Positions 45,677 to 57,335 of a stretch of 64,000 bases of DNA are shown piece by piece; within the stretch, counting starts at the first letter, position 1; every line of letters starts with the position of its first letter. The notes under the pieces were generated by a model that was given only the letters and a program-made list of their open reading frames with translations, searched no databases and was not told the origin of the DNA. Origin of the DNA: Nemertoderma westbladi (taxonomy: Eukaryota > Xenacoelomorpha > Nemertodermatida > Nemertodermatidae); assembly GCA_032718475.1 (NCBI GenBank), contig JAUCBJ010007930.1:1-64000 (forward strand), written 5' to 3'. A program made the translations under genes and the position numbers.

Positions 45677-46810
45677 GCCGAATGGCACATCACTAATAGG
45701 GTTGGTGCGTGAGAAATTTGTTGGGCTAGAAAATATCGAATAAGTGGTAACAATAACGTGCCCTGAATCGAGTGGCGGGATGTGTTTTTTGTAAAAACAC
45801 TTCGGAAACAGTAGAAATGGCGGGTTTAAGTAAGCCCGGGAAGCCAATTTTTAAAATCGGATGTGAGTGGCTGCTACATATTTGACGTCACTACGCATTG
45901 CTCTTATAATTTTTATATTGGTTTCCATGGGGGGTGATTTTAGATCCATTCAAATACACATTTAATCTCAATCATTTCCCACGTGGCTTTATATCAATTG
46001 AAAGCAGAGACTCTTGTCCTTTTAAAACTACAATTACTAAATTCATGATCATGAACATTGATAAAATACTGTTTGCAATTTTGCATACTTGGAAAATTGC
46101 CTGACCCTCCTATGCAAGCACTCACCAACTCAGCTTATTGCATTGCAGTCTGGCAGTATGGGAGTAGGCATATTGCTGTATTGTTGTTTTAATTTCTTTA
46201 GTTGAGTAAACCTACCGCTTGTACCACTCTTACACTACCGCTGACCAGTACACATTTCAACTTAATGAAGTTAAGCTGCAATACAGCAATATTCCGATAC
46301 TACAATGCAATAGGTGTATACTTTAAGGCTGAGTGGTTCAGTACTACAGTACTTGCATGCCGGTCAGTCAATCTGCGAGTTTATAATTGTGAATTGATTC
46401 ATTTTATCAATGTTCATCACCATGAATTTAATTAATTGTAGTGTCAAAAGACGCGCAAGACTCTCCGCTTTCAATTGATATAAGCCACGTGTGAAATGAT
46501 TGAGATTAAATGTGTATGTATTTGAATGGATCTAAAAAATGACCCTCCATATAAACCAATATAAGAAATTATCACAGCACTGCGTAGTGAGTGACGTCAA
46601 ATATGTAGCAACCAATCACAGCCGATTTTCAAAATTGGCTTCGCGGGCTTACTTAAACCCTCCATTTCGAGCGTTTCCACGTGTTTTTACAAAAAACACA
46701 CCCCGCCACTCGATTCAGGGCACCTTGTTACCCCTTTAGGCCTATTCGATTGTTTCTAGTCCAACAATTTTTTCGCATACCAACTCTATTGTGTCTGTAA
46801 TTGCCTCGGA
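45677..46810. mobile_element. Fold-back element, arms about 400-500 bp
   Basis: The arms are imperfect reverse complements: left about 45677-46190, right about 46290-46810. Matching landmarks are CTGAATCGAGTGGCGGG left against CCCGCCACTCGATTCAG right, and TACATATTTGACGTCACTAC left against GTAGTGAGTGACGTCAAATA right. The outer ~380 bases match best, the inner part less well. There is no coding capacity. Target duplications were not resolved. Confidence 0.85.
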
Positions 46811-46814
46811 ATAC

Positions 46815-47480
46815 ATATTATGGAGCCCATAACACAAACGATTGGAGTGATCCGAGGAGATAAACTCTCTCCCCTACTCTTCAGTTTGTTTGTCTCTGAT
46901 CTACCAGCTGTTATAATTAGCCGCCTTTTGCTGCATGTTTATGTACGCCGATGACGTCGCCATTACAGGTAACACCATCGTCGAAGTCCAAGCTGGTCTC
47001 GATAACCTTCTGGCCTACTGCAGAGAGGAGAGAGGACGACCTAATCACCAACAAGTCAAAAACCAACGCGAACGCGATAAAATTTCGCCGGGGTGGCCGA
47101 CTCTACCGAACTGATGTCCTCTATACGATGGGACCCATCTGGAGTTCGTCAACTCCTTCGAATATCTAGGGGTCGTCCTCTCAACGACAAATTGTGCAAA
47201 CACTGGGTGGCCGCCTGTATGCGCTTGGCCACTAAAGTAAACTTCGGGCTGATCTCCTTGCCCACGGCTCGGCGCTTGTGGAAACTCTATGTCTTACCTG
47301 CAACCACATATATATGGCTGTACTGTTTTCGGCGTGGACTCATCGAATGTCGACACCTTGAACAATGTTGTAACCAATAGAGCGTTCTATTGGAAACTGT
47401 GGTGCGGGGTTGGGTTGGCAAATACGACTCCCACCACAGCAATTCTAAATGCCGTCGACCACTCTGCAGAGGTCGGTTAG
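46815..47480 (+). pseudogene. Broken non-LTR reverse transcriptase fragment
   Basis: The plus strand shows the RT palm signature split over frames: GVIRGDKLSPLLFSLFVSDL, then after a frame change MYADDVAITG (the YADD catalytic motif, near 46940-46960), then FEYLGVVLS (near 47155-47180), then the thumb and post-RT region to about 47480. Several frame breaks and stops make it inactive. It differs from the LINE relics at 28 and 59 kb. Confidence 0.75.
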
Positions 47481-47805
47481 TCATCCATATCGCTCCGCGA
47501 GCTCACAGGCTACTACAGATGCCGCGCCACTGCCCATTTCCTATCTAACGGTCGCACCACAAGCTCTGTTGCGGTAAATGGTGCTGGAGGCCGACTCCCA
47601 CTTGCGTCTGCCTTCTTTGCGACGCTCCAGCCACTGGGAAGGAACACGGCCGCAGTTGCGCCGGTATTAAGACGCACCGATCGCTACTACAATGCGCTCC
47701 TGTACTGTACTGTACAGTACTGTGCTGTTCCTGTACTCCCTTCACTCGGACACATAACGATATATTGAAAAATATATTATATGAATTACTTTACCAACTC
47801 ACCAA

Positions 47806-48174
47806 CAGGGTTGCCACTCTAGTTCAGTATCAATTTTCCATGACTTTTTGAAAAAATTCCCTGACTGCAGGTACATAGCATTTTTATAGAATATAATATA
47901 ATAGGCCGCTTTATTATATTCCAAACAATGTTACGAGATAATGAAATAATAATGAACTATATATTTAGTGAAATGAGGAAACTGAATGGCGAGCGAAGCA
48001 AGCAGATAAAATTGTACACATTTTCGCTTATCAAACTTGTCCTGTATATATCACATTATATATCACATTATATATCATATTCCCTGCTGCTTTGTCCATT
48101 TTTTACAATAATTCCCTGACATTTCAAGAAAAAATGAAATGTCCTCTGACTATTCCAGGTGAGTGGCAACTCTG
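47806..48174. mobile_element. Small hAT-like MITE (369 bp)
   Basis: Ends are CAGGGTTGCCACTC (left) and, on the other strand, CAGAGTTGCCACTC (right); one mismatch in 14. The pentamer ACCAA flanks both sides, but a full 8-bp duplication is not visible. The interior has AT-rich sequence with TTCCCTGAC motifs near both ends. Non-coding. Confidence 0.65.
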
Positions 48175-48184
48175 ACCAATATTA

Positions 48185-49790
48185 TCTTATTCCTGAAAAT
48201 TTTTTATTATTTTTACTATATATTTTATTTGAAAATGCATGTTTTGAAAATGCTACGAATTAATTTTATTATTTTTACTATATATTTTATTTGAAAATGC
48301 ATTTTTTGATAATGCTACGAATTAATTGTATTATTTTTACTATATATTTTATTTGAAAATACATGTTTTGATAATGCTACGAATTAATTTTAATATTTTT
48401 ACTATATATTTTATTTGAAAATACATGTTTTGATAATGCTACGAATTAATTTTAATATTTTTACTATATATTTTATTTGAAAATGCATGTTTTGATAATG
48501 CTACAAATTAATTTTAATATTTTTACTATATATTTTATTTGAAAATGCATGTTTTGATAATGCTACGAATTAATTTTATTATTTTTACTATATATTTTAT
48601 TTGAAAATACATGTTTTGATAATGCTACGAATTAATTGTATTATTTTTACTATATATTTTATTTGAAAATACATGTTTTGATAATGCTACGAATTAATTT
48701 TAATATTTTTACTATATATTTTATTTGAAAATACATGTTTTGATAATGCTACGAATTAATTTTAATATTTTTACTATATATTTTATTTGAAAATACATGT
48801 TTTGATAATGCTACGAATTAATTTTAATATTTTTACTATATATTTTATTTGAAAATGCATGTTTTGATAATGCTACGAATTAATTTTAATATTTTTACTA
48901 TATATTTTATTTGAAAATGCATTTTTTGATAATGCTACGAATTAATTGTATTATTTTTACTATATATTTTATTTGAAAATACATGTTTTGATAATGCTAC
49001 GAATTAATTTTAATATTTTTACTATATATTTTATTTGAAAATACATGTTTTGATAATGCTACGAATTAATTTTAATATTTTTACTATATATTTTATTTGA
49101 AAATACATGTTTTGATAATGCTACGAATTAATTTTAATATTTTTACTATATATTTTATTTGAAAATGCATGTTTTGATAATGCTACGAATTAATTTTAAT
49201 ATTTTTACTATATATTTTATTTGAAAATGCATGTTTTGATAATGCTACGAATTAATTTTATTATTTTTACTATATATTTTATTTGAAAATACATGTTTTG
49301 ATAATGCTACGAATTAATTGTATTATTTTTACTATATATTTTATTTGAAAATACATGTTTTGATAATGCTACGAATTAATTTTAATATTTTTACTATATA
49401 TTTTATTTGAAAATACATGTTTTGATAATGCTACGAATTAATTTTAATATTTTTACTATATATTTTATTTGAAAATACATGTTTTGATAATGCTACGAAT
49501 TAATTTTAATATTTTTACTATATATTTTATTTGAAAATGCATGTTTTGATAATGCTACGAATTAATTTTAATATTTTTACTATATATTTTATTTGAAAAT
49601 GCATGTTTTGATAATGCTACGAATTAATTTTATTATTTTTACTATATATTTTATTTGAAAATACATGTTTTGATAATGCTACGAATTAATTTTAATATTT
49701 TTACTATATATTTTATTTGAAAATGCATGTTTTGATAATGCTACGAATTAATTTTATTATTTTTACTATATATTTTATTTGATAACTCAT
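48185..49790. repeat. 62-bp AT-rich minisatellite, about 26 units
   Basis: The unit holds TTTTTACTATATATTTTATT, TGAAAATACATGTTTTGATA and ATGCTACGAATTAAT, repeating every 62 bases (for example GCTAC at 48252, 48314, 48376, 48438). Variants such as ATTAATTGTATT recur about every 310 bases, and a TGCATTTTTTG variant recurs after 620, so blocks of 5 or 10 units have been copied. Confidence 0.95.
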
Positions 49791-49907
49791 TTTATTTAAT
49801 AGATATGCTACGAATTGTAAATTTTAAATTAATACAAACCCAATACCAAAATATTTGGTATTTTCTTGTACAGCTGTTCTACAGTATATTAATTATCTTT
49901 TCTGGAC

Positions 49908-51405
49908 TGTCCTGTCCTGGGGTCTGTTGTGTGGGGCTCGGTTGTTTTCTCTGTCTTGACCCTGGGTTCTGCTGTATGGGGTCGGTTGATTCCTCTCTTT
50001 CGACCTGGATTCTGTTGTATGTGGTCAGTTGTTTTCTCTACCTTGTCCTGGGGTCTGTTGTGTGTGGGTCGGTTATTTACATTGTTTCGACCTGGGTTCC
50101 GTTGTATGGGGTCTGCTGTATGGTGGTTGGTTGTTTACTCTGTCTTGTCCTTGGTTCTGTTGTATGGGGTCGGTTGTTTACTCTGCCTTGTCCTGGTGTC
50201 TGTTGTGTGGGGGTCGGTTGTTTACTCTGCCTTGCCCTGGGTTCTGTCGCATGGGGTCGGTTGTTTCTCTGTCTCGACCTGGGTTCTGTTGTATGGAATC
50301 GGTTGTTTAGTCTGTCTTGTCCTGGGGGTCTGTTGTATGGGGTCGGTTGTTTACTCTACCTTGTCCTGGGGTCTGTTGTGTGTGGGTCGGTTATTTACAT
50401 TGTTTCGACCTGGGTTCCGTTGTATGGGGTCTGCTGTATGGTGGTTGGTTGTTTACTCTGTCTTATCCTTGGTTCTGTTGTATGGGGTCGGTTGTTTACT
50501 CTGCCTTGTCCTGGTGTCTGTTGTGTGGGGGTCGGTTGTTTACTCTGCCTTGCCCTGGGTTCTGTCGCATGGGGTCGGTTGTTTCTCTGTCTCGACCTGG
50601 GTTCTGTTGTATGGAATCGGTTGTTTAGTCTGTCTTGTCCTGGGGGTCTGTTGTATGGGGTCGGTTGTTTACTCTCTCTCGACCTGGGGTCTGTTGTATG
50701 GGGGGTATGCTGTATGGTGGTCGGTTGTTTACTCTGTCTTGTCCTGGGGGTCTGTTGTATGGGGTCGGTTGTTTACTCTCTCTCGACCTGGGGTCTGCTG
50801 TATGGTGGTCGGTTGTTTACTCTGTATTGTCCTGGGGTCTGCTGTATGGGGTCGGTTGTTTACTCTGTATTGTCCTGGGATCTGTTGTGTGGGGGTCGGT
50901 TGTTTACTCTGCATTGTCCTGGGGTCGGTTGTTTACTCTGTCTTGAACTGGGGGTCTGTTGTATGGGGGCGGTTGTTTACTCTGTCTTGAACTGGGGTAT
51001 GTTGTATGGGGGCGGTTGTTTACTCTGTCTTGTCCTGGGGGTCTGTTGTATGGGGTCGGTTGTTTACTCTGCTTTGTCCTGGGGTCTGTTGTATGGGTGA
51101 CTGTTTACTCTACCTTGACCTGGGGGTATTTTGAATGGGGTCCGTTGTTGACTCAATCTTGTCCTGGGGTCTATTGTCTGTTGTAAGAAGTGGTCGGTTG
51201 TTTACTCTGCCTTACCCTGGGTTCTGTTGTATGATGGGGGTCGGTTGTTTACTCTGTCTTGTCCTGAGGTCTGTTGAATGGGTCACTGTTTACTCTACCT
51301 TGACCTGGGGGTATTTTGTATGGGGTCGGTTGTTGACTCAATCTTGTCCTGGGGTCTATTGTCTGTTGTAAGAAGTGGTCGGTTGTTTACTCTGCCTTAC
51401 CCTGG
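49908..51405. repeat. 43-bp G/T-rich minisatellite, about 34 units
   Basis: The unit is about 43 bp: CCTGGGGTCTGTTGTATGGG then GTCGGTTGTTTACTCTGTC. A block of about 318 bp (from near 50020) is repeated almost exactly from near 50340. A shorter block at about 51100-51220 recurs at 51290-51410. Strong G/T strand bias. Open frames are incidental. Confidence 0.95.
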
Positions 51406-51409
51406 TGGT

Positions 51410-53307
51410 TTACAGCTGCAACTACAACACTAGGTAGATAACTAGCAATAACAGCTGATTATGTTCGCTAGAATAACGTGACACTGTAGCTTACTGATTA
51501 CTCCTTTCCCTTATTTGATAATTTAACACTGATTTGCCTTAAAGTCCCCCTCCTCCCCTGTGTCAAGAAACGCAACAACCCCGCGCTCGTGGTACCGCTA
51601 TGACATGAAAATAGCACATATATAAAAGCAGCATACGGATTCAATATATTAAAAACGGGTAGGCGAACGTAATGAGTTATATATTAGGTGGTGAATAATT
51701 AAGGATTCTATATAAACTATAAGTCAGTTTAGAAATTGGATACCGGCAGAGACATTATTGATGATCTATTCTTAAGCACCATTTTTGAAGCCAAGGTTTT
51801 TCATATGTATAAAAATTCCCTAAAGATACATAAACATTTCCTAAAGTTGTATTAAAACTGTATAAAACTTCCTTAAATGTTAATTAACAATTCCTAATAG
51901 TTTCTCAAAAGTTATATGGTCACATCTGATTGCCGCCATTCTATTTTCATTTATTCTAGAATATTTCCAAACATAATAACTTGAATCAATGCTTTCACGC
52001 TGTAAAGGCTTGTTATACGAAGGAAACAATTATAGTTTAGGAAATATTCTGGAAAACATAAATTACTAAATATTTTTTTGAGAATTTTTATTTTTTAATC
52101 TATGTAAGAATGTTTACGAATTTTTATACAACTTTTGGAAATTTCCATCCAACTTTTATATCGAAAATGGTGCGTTACAATATCAAAACAAAAGCATTAA
52201 TGACATTAGGTAATAACCACGAACAAGACTTGTAGTTATGCCTGGCTGCCTAAATATGGCCCATTTTCTCATTGTACATATGACTATGTGATTCAATTAA
52301 AATTAACGGCACAATGTGATGATGTGTACATAATATGTGCCGTGGGTACGGCACATAAATACAAACTAATGCTGTGATACTAAAACAATATAAATATAAA
52401 CACACATCTATGTTTAACACTAATATGTTACGCTTTATTATAATTCGTAATATAAAGTGCCAATCCCATAAATAGGTTAAGTAACGGTGGGTACGGCACT
52501 AAACAATTGGCGTATTGTTCATTTAAAAATTAAGTACAAATAAATCATCATACATAAAAATATCACTAAAAAACAACAATTTAAATGCAACAAAGGTAAA
52601 GATGAATAAGATGATCGACCATTTTGGTTATTACTGTTTATGACACTCCCAACATTGGGGAGGGATGGATAAGAGTTGAGTATGAATTAAACCAGCCAAT
52701 ATAAAACATGCAAAAATATGAACAACACAACAATAGGTCAACGCAAGAGATGAAGGCAAAAAAAATTCAGGCCACAGATAATTTTTTTAATAATTTTGGC
52801 AAAGATTTGGAATAATATAAATATACTTATATTTGCAATTCGAATGCTATTTTTCAGAAGTTTGTTTCGGCACAAACTTCGTAACATTCAATGAGATTTT
52901 ACACCGATGATTTAATATGTTACTTTTTACTAGTAGTTTTTTAGTAACTATATTTACATCATGGTGTGAAAAGTAGCACTTTTCATGTGCGAGCGCAGCG
53001 AGGGTCAACCTTAATATACAAAGGTCTTAAACATTGAATATTGTGCTTGATGTACAATAAAGTGTAACTACAAACAATTTATTGTGTATGTAATTTTGTT
53101 ACATTATGTCAAAATTTTCAGCCCATTTTTAAAATTCCATTGTTAATATTGATGAAATTAACAACCTGATTGATTAGTTAATATATAATGTAACATAATC
53201 AGCAGTGATCCCATCCTAATAATAACCCAACTTAAATACATCCAATAAAGTTAACTGCTAGACTATCTTTTATAACGCAATTATTTCAATGTGTGATGGG
53301 GTCCCTA
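51410..53307. other. AT-rich spacer, no gene seen
   Basis: About 1.9 kb without a convincing exon. A loose inverted match (GCACCATTTT near 51778 and AAAATGGTGC near 52164) could be the ends of a decayed element. Confidence 0.5.
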
Positions 53308-54442
53308 TTAAGGGGGGGGTAGCGCATTTTCTGACCAAAAAGTCGAATTTTTGAAACATATCCTATCTGATGCAGAATTTCATGCTGAATCCAAATATGG
53401 AAACCGTTTTCCTATATCTTGCTTATTTTTCGAGATATCTGGGATAGAAGAGACTGGCTCCGATATATCGCGATATCAGTAAGGCGATAAAGTTTGGGGT
53501 TTGCATTCAATTTCTGCAAATTTCTGTGCTCAGTGGTGCTAATTGGATGTCTCCACGAGAAAGAGCACAAAATTTTAATTGAGAAGGTATTTTTTTATGA
53601 TTATTGGACCTACTGATCAGTTTATAAGACAACTTCATGTCTACGGAATGAAGACGGGACTCGAATAAGCGACTCTGCGGTCTTTGCGGGATTACACGGA
53701 ATAGACTTATCGGTCATCGGAGATCTTCAAAATGTATAATCTCCAGTTCTAGTGGTCGTACGGAGTTCGTTTAGGGCTCATTCGAAAGCTCTTTTCTCAG
53801 AGACCAAAGTTACCATTTGGTTTGGCAAACTCTTGAAAGCTGCCTGAGCAATCATAACTTGAACAAAATTTGTAAGGCATATTTTACCAAAATTCATGTT
53901 ATGTTGCTTTAGAACCATTTTGTCTTAAATCAAATGGTAACTTTGTTCTCTAAGAAAAGAGCTTTCGAATGAGCCTAAAACGAACTTCGTACGACCACTA
54001 GAACTGGAGATTATACATTTTGAAGATCTCCGATGACCGATAAGTCTATTCCGTGTAATCCCGCAAAGACCGCAGAGTCGCTTATTCGAGTCCCGTCTTC
54101 ATTCCAGAGACTTGAAGTTGTCTTATAAACTGATCAGTAGGTCCAATAATCATAAGAAAATACTTTCTCAATTAAAATTTTGTGCTCTTTCTCGTGGAGA
54201 CATCCAATTGGCACCAATGGGCACAGAAATTTGCAGAAATTGAATGCAAACCCCAAACTTCATCGCCTTACCGATATCGCGATATATCGGAGCCAGTATC
54301 TTCTATGCCAGATATCTCGAAAACTAAGCAAGATATGGGAAAACGGTTTCCATATTTGGATTCGGCATGAAATTCGGCATCAGATAGGATATGTTTCAAA
54401 AATTCGTCTTTTTGGTCAGAAAATGCGCTACCCCCCCCTTAA
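53308..54442. mobile_element. TTAA-flanked fold-back element (1135 bp) with about 510-bp arms
   Basis: Left arm 53312-53824 and right arm about 53928-54438 are near-perfect reverse complements separated by about 100 bases. The termini are eight Gs then TAGCGCATTTTCTGACC. Both ends abut TTAA (53308-53311, 54439-54442), consistent with a TTAA target duplication as in piggyBac-type insertion. No transposase. Apparent short frames inside are not genes. Confidence 0.9.
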
Positions 54443-54723
54443 AGTGCCAATATTTATAAACAGATTTGATATACCGGTAGGCCTATATAAGATGCTAGTA
54501 CATAAAGTGATATTGAAATTAGTAAAATATGGCAGGTGAATGCAATGGGATATGAAACATGCTATAATGCTATCTTATTTAATATGGGAATCAAAGAACA
54601 GTTACCCTTTAACCAAAATAATGTCAACTAGGTCATACATTAGTTTTCCTCTCAATATATTGATGTTCACCTTGGCAATTATTATGTTCACTGACATTTC
54701 ATTATATAATTGTTATACCGGTA
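54443..54723. other. Short spacer between two TTAA elements
   Basis: 281 bases between the fold-back and the next element. Nothing recognised. Confidence 0.6.
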
Positions 54724-55279
54724 TTAACCCTATTACCACTGAGGGGAGGGGGGCCGAATCGGCCCCTTTCTAATTTTTAATCGCTGTATCTATGCAACCA
54801 CATTATGTACCAGCCCAATCCACAAAGTCTTCAGGCTTCGATAATATTTTCAACCGATTCAGCGGTCCAGAAAACCTATAAAAACGCATTGAAATCAAAA
54901 GATGGGGGTATTTTCCGAATATCGTATTTTTCAAAATTTGAAGTGCCACATCCACTTCTTAAGTGCACGAAAAATAGCATCCAGTTCAATTTTCGGAAAT
55001 GGAATATAATCACATTCGATTCAGCGTAGTGAAAAACCTACCAATGCTAGCCAACAATGCCACACTATATCAGCTTTTAGAATATCAAATGAAATGAAAT
55101 TTTCATTTTTTTGGATTTGAATATGGATCTTCGATAATTTTTTCACCTACAGCCCAAATTTCGTAGGATTTTATTGGATGATTACAAAAATACAGCGGGG
55201 GGGGGGGGGGGGGGGGGGGCGAATCGACCCCCCGCCAGTGCTGGTAATGGTCTAAACACCCCAGTGGTAATAGGGTTAA
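54724..55279. mobile_element. piggyBac-like MITE (556 bp with TTAA duplications)
   Basis: TTAA at 54724 and 55276 flank a perfect 14-bp inverted terminal repeat CCCTATTACCACTG. A second, inner inverted pair surrounds a GGCCGAATCGGCCCC-like motif left and GGGGGCGAATCGACCCCC right. The right side has a run of 23 Gs (55197-55219). TTAACCC ends with a TTAA target are the hallmark of piggyBac elements. No coding capacity, so non-autonomous. Confidence 0.85.
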
Positions 55280-55598
55280 GGTCACACATCCAATTTCATT
55301 GACTGAATTCTATCAAATTCCCTGACTTTCTCGATCTAAAAATAATTCTGAATTCAATGTGTGGCCTGTGGAGAAATTGAAGAAATTCAGGTTCAATTTT
55401 TAATTATGTTCAAACGACTTAATAAGACTTTAAAACAAAGCTCACTGCACACATGCAACACAAAAGCTATCCTATATATATATATATAAAGCATTCAATA
55501 TTATAAACTACAGAACTATATATATAAAGTATAAAAGGTATGATCGCACAAGCATGCATTGGTAAGACTAGATGTGTATAAGTAGATGAATATCGAAT
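55280..55598. other. 3' flank of PINCH-like gene A
   Basis: About 320 bases after the stop codon on the minus strand, AT-rich with a TA dinucleotide run (about 55471-55488). It presumably holds the 3' UTR of gene A. Confidence 0.5.
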
Positions 55599-57335
55599 TC
55601 ACTTGAAAGGAGAATATATCTTCGCTTTTCCAGATCCCCAAACATCTAGCATTACCTTACGTTTCTTTTTGCTATCCGAGCCATACAATCGTCGACGCAT
55701 ATCTGCTGGGAGAAGAGAATAACAACGCGGGCAGAGAGGACGTTTATCTAGATCGAAAGATGGTTCCTTGTCCACAAGATGAGTGTTACACAGACAACAA
55801 TTATAATGGGCGACGCAATATTTCTTAGTATTGAAGGATATGACATCACCAACGATAACCTTGTTGCAATAGAAACAGATGTTACCGAACAACTTATTGT
55901 AATGGGCTTCGCAGTAAGCCAATCCGTTTCTTTCATAGAAACGATGGCCATGAAAAGGTTTCTCGCAGTAGGAGCATACAAAGTGTTCTATATGCCACAC
56001 TTTACCTAGTGCGTGAACCCGTCTATCTTCAATAGGGCGTCGGCATGCTCCACATATCGGGATGCCCATGGCATCGTGACAAGGTAGACAGTATAGCTTT
56101 CCTTTCACCTCACGAGCTGAACACGTTAACTCCACTGAACATTTGGAGCATTTGAAATGGTATGGATGATAGTGATCCCCACCGAACTTTAAACTCGGTT
56201 CTTCGATGTAAGACTGGCAGCGCAAGCAAATGAACATACCCTCAGACTGTTCTTTATCTCGCATATGACACTGGCGGCAAAGAGCTCGATGATTAACCTT
56301 AACAAACCCAAGATCAGCTAGTTCAATCCCACAAGAGGAGCAACAGAAACATTCTGGATGCCAAGAACGATCCATGGCTCGCAGCACTCGCCCAATTACA
56401 AATTCTTTGCATTGTGCACAACATGGAGCAAAGAGGACATGAAAATCGGTTTCGCAATATTTCCTCCCATCAAATTCAAAGTACAAACTATCAGGAAATG
56501 GCCTAAAACACTGAGCGCAAACGAAACATTCTATGTGCCACAGCTCTCCCTTGCAATTAACCATTTTTTCTTCTGCTTGGAACATTTCTCCACAACGTGT
56601 ACAAGATGACACAGGCAGATCAAGCTGATGTTGTGCACCTGCCTTATGTACCTCAACAGTGACACCACTGCGTTTGACCTCATCTAACTTAGGAGGCAAT
56701 GGTGGCGGATGAAGATCATCATCAACATCACTAACTTCGGTGAGGGTTCGAGAAATCCCAGAACGTTGAGATTCATTGGTGGCTGATCTATGTAAGTGCA
56801 AGGGTGGAAGAGCCTCCATTAATTCCCGTTGCTGCCATACAGGTTCTGTAACTGGATCCTCTGTAAACCATTGATGTCTAACTGTTTGCGGTTGAGACAT
56901 ATACAATGTCTTAGTAACTATTTCCCCTTCAGGTCCTACTTCGGCCCATTGTTTATGGACATTCATTCCCTTCGGGGTATCATTCTGTACATCATGGACA
57001 ATCCTTGATTCAGAGTAGTTACTTTTCGCACCATTTGCTACTTCTGGAAAAGGTCCTACGGAATCAACACCACGCCCTAACTGAACCTTACGATGGATCT
57101 TTCGGCCATCTGGGAGGGTTTCAGTAAACTCCTGCAATGACAAACCATCAGTTCCTGTTGGTGCGTCGATCACTTGATCATTACTAAGTGGAATAGGTAC
57201 AGAGCCAGCCGCTGATGCATTATGTAATTGATACTCATACGACTTTATGATATTAACTCGCTGACCTGAAGAAACATCTCCAAAGTCTTGTGGCCTAATA
57301 TTTAATTGGCTCTGTGTTGGGTGGGAATAATCCAT
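55599..57335 (-). CDS. LIMS1: PINCH-like five-LIM adaptor, copy A (578 aa, single exon)
   Basis: The ATG at 57335 (MDYSHPTQSQ, context AACATGG) matches the start of copy B; an upstream in-frame extension has no ATG. Residues 1-240 are a long, low-homology N-terminal extension with a proline-rich patch (HPPPLPPKLDE). Five LIM domains follow at about 245-297, 306-357, 370-420, 428-478 and 487-538, with complete zinc ligands (for example C245, C248, H267, C270, C273, C276, C294, D297). Sequences such as GELWHIECFVCAQCFRPF, LFAPCCAQC and MGIPICGACRRPIE are diagnostic of PINCH, the partner of integrin-linked kinase at focal adhesions. Usual PINCH proteins are about 325-400 aa with many introns; this one is longer and unspliced. 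The tail is basic (MRRRLYGSDSKKKRK). Its first ~502 codons are almost identical to copy B, the remainder is not. Confidence 0.9.
   Translation of the reverse strand: MDYSHPTQSQLNIRPQDFGDVSSGQRVNIIKSYEYQLHNASAAGSVPIPLSNDQVIDAPTGTDGLSLQEFTETLPDGRKIHRKVQLGRGVDSVGPFPEVANGAKSNYSESRIVHDVQNDTPKGMNVHKQWAEVGPEGEIVTKTLYMSQPQTVRHQWFTEDPVTEPVWQQRELMEALPPLHLHRSATNESQRSGISRTLTEVSDVDDDLHPPPLPPKLDEVKRSGVTVEVHKAGAQHQLDLPVSSCTRCGEMFQAEEKMVNCKGELWHIECFVCAQCFRPFPDSLYFEFDGRKYCETDFHVLFAPCCAQCKEFVIGRVLRAMDRSWHPECFCCSSCGIELADLGFVKVNHRALCRQCHMRDKEQSEGMFICLRCQSYIEEPSLKFGGDHYHPYHFKCSKCSVELTCSAREVKGKLYCLPCHDAMGIPICGACRRPIEDRRVHALGKVWHIEHFVCSYCEKPFHGHRFYERNGLAYCEAHYNKLFGNICFYCNKVIVGDVISFNTKKYCVAHYNCCLCNTHLVDKEPSFDLDKRPLCPRCYSLLPADMRRRLYGSDSKKKRKVMLDVWGSGKAKIYSPFK

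Noticed and set aside
49805-51371. Plus-strand frames up to 431 codons rich in Cys, Leu and Gly
   Set aside because: Generated by the 43-bp G/T-rich array; overlapping frames are equally open.
54180-54539. 119-codon frame
   Set aside because: Lies in the right arm of the TTAA fold-back element; no family match and no conservation expected.
55748-56609. Plus- and minus-strand short frames inside the PINCH genes (also at 62144-62972)
   Set aside because: They are shadows of the LIM-coding frame, mirrored in both gene copies because the DNA is duplicated.
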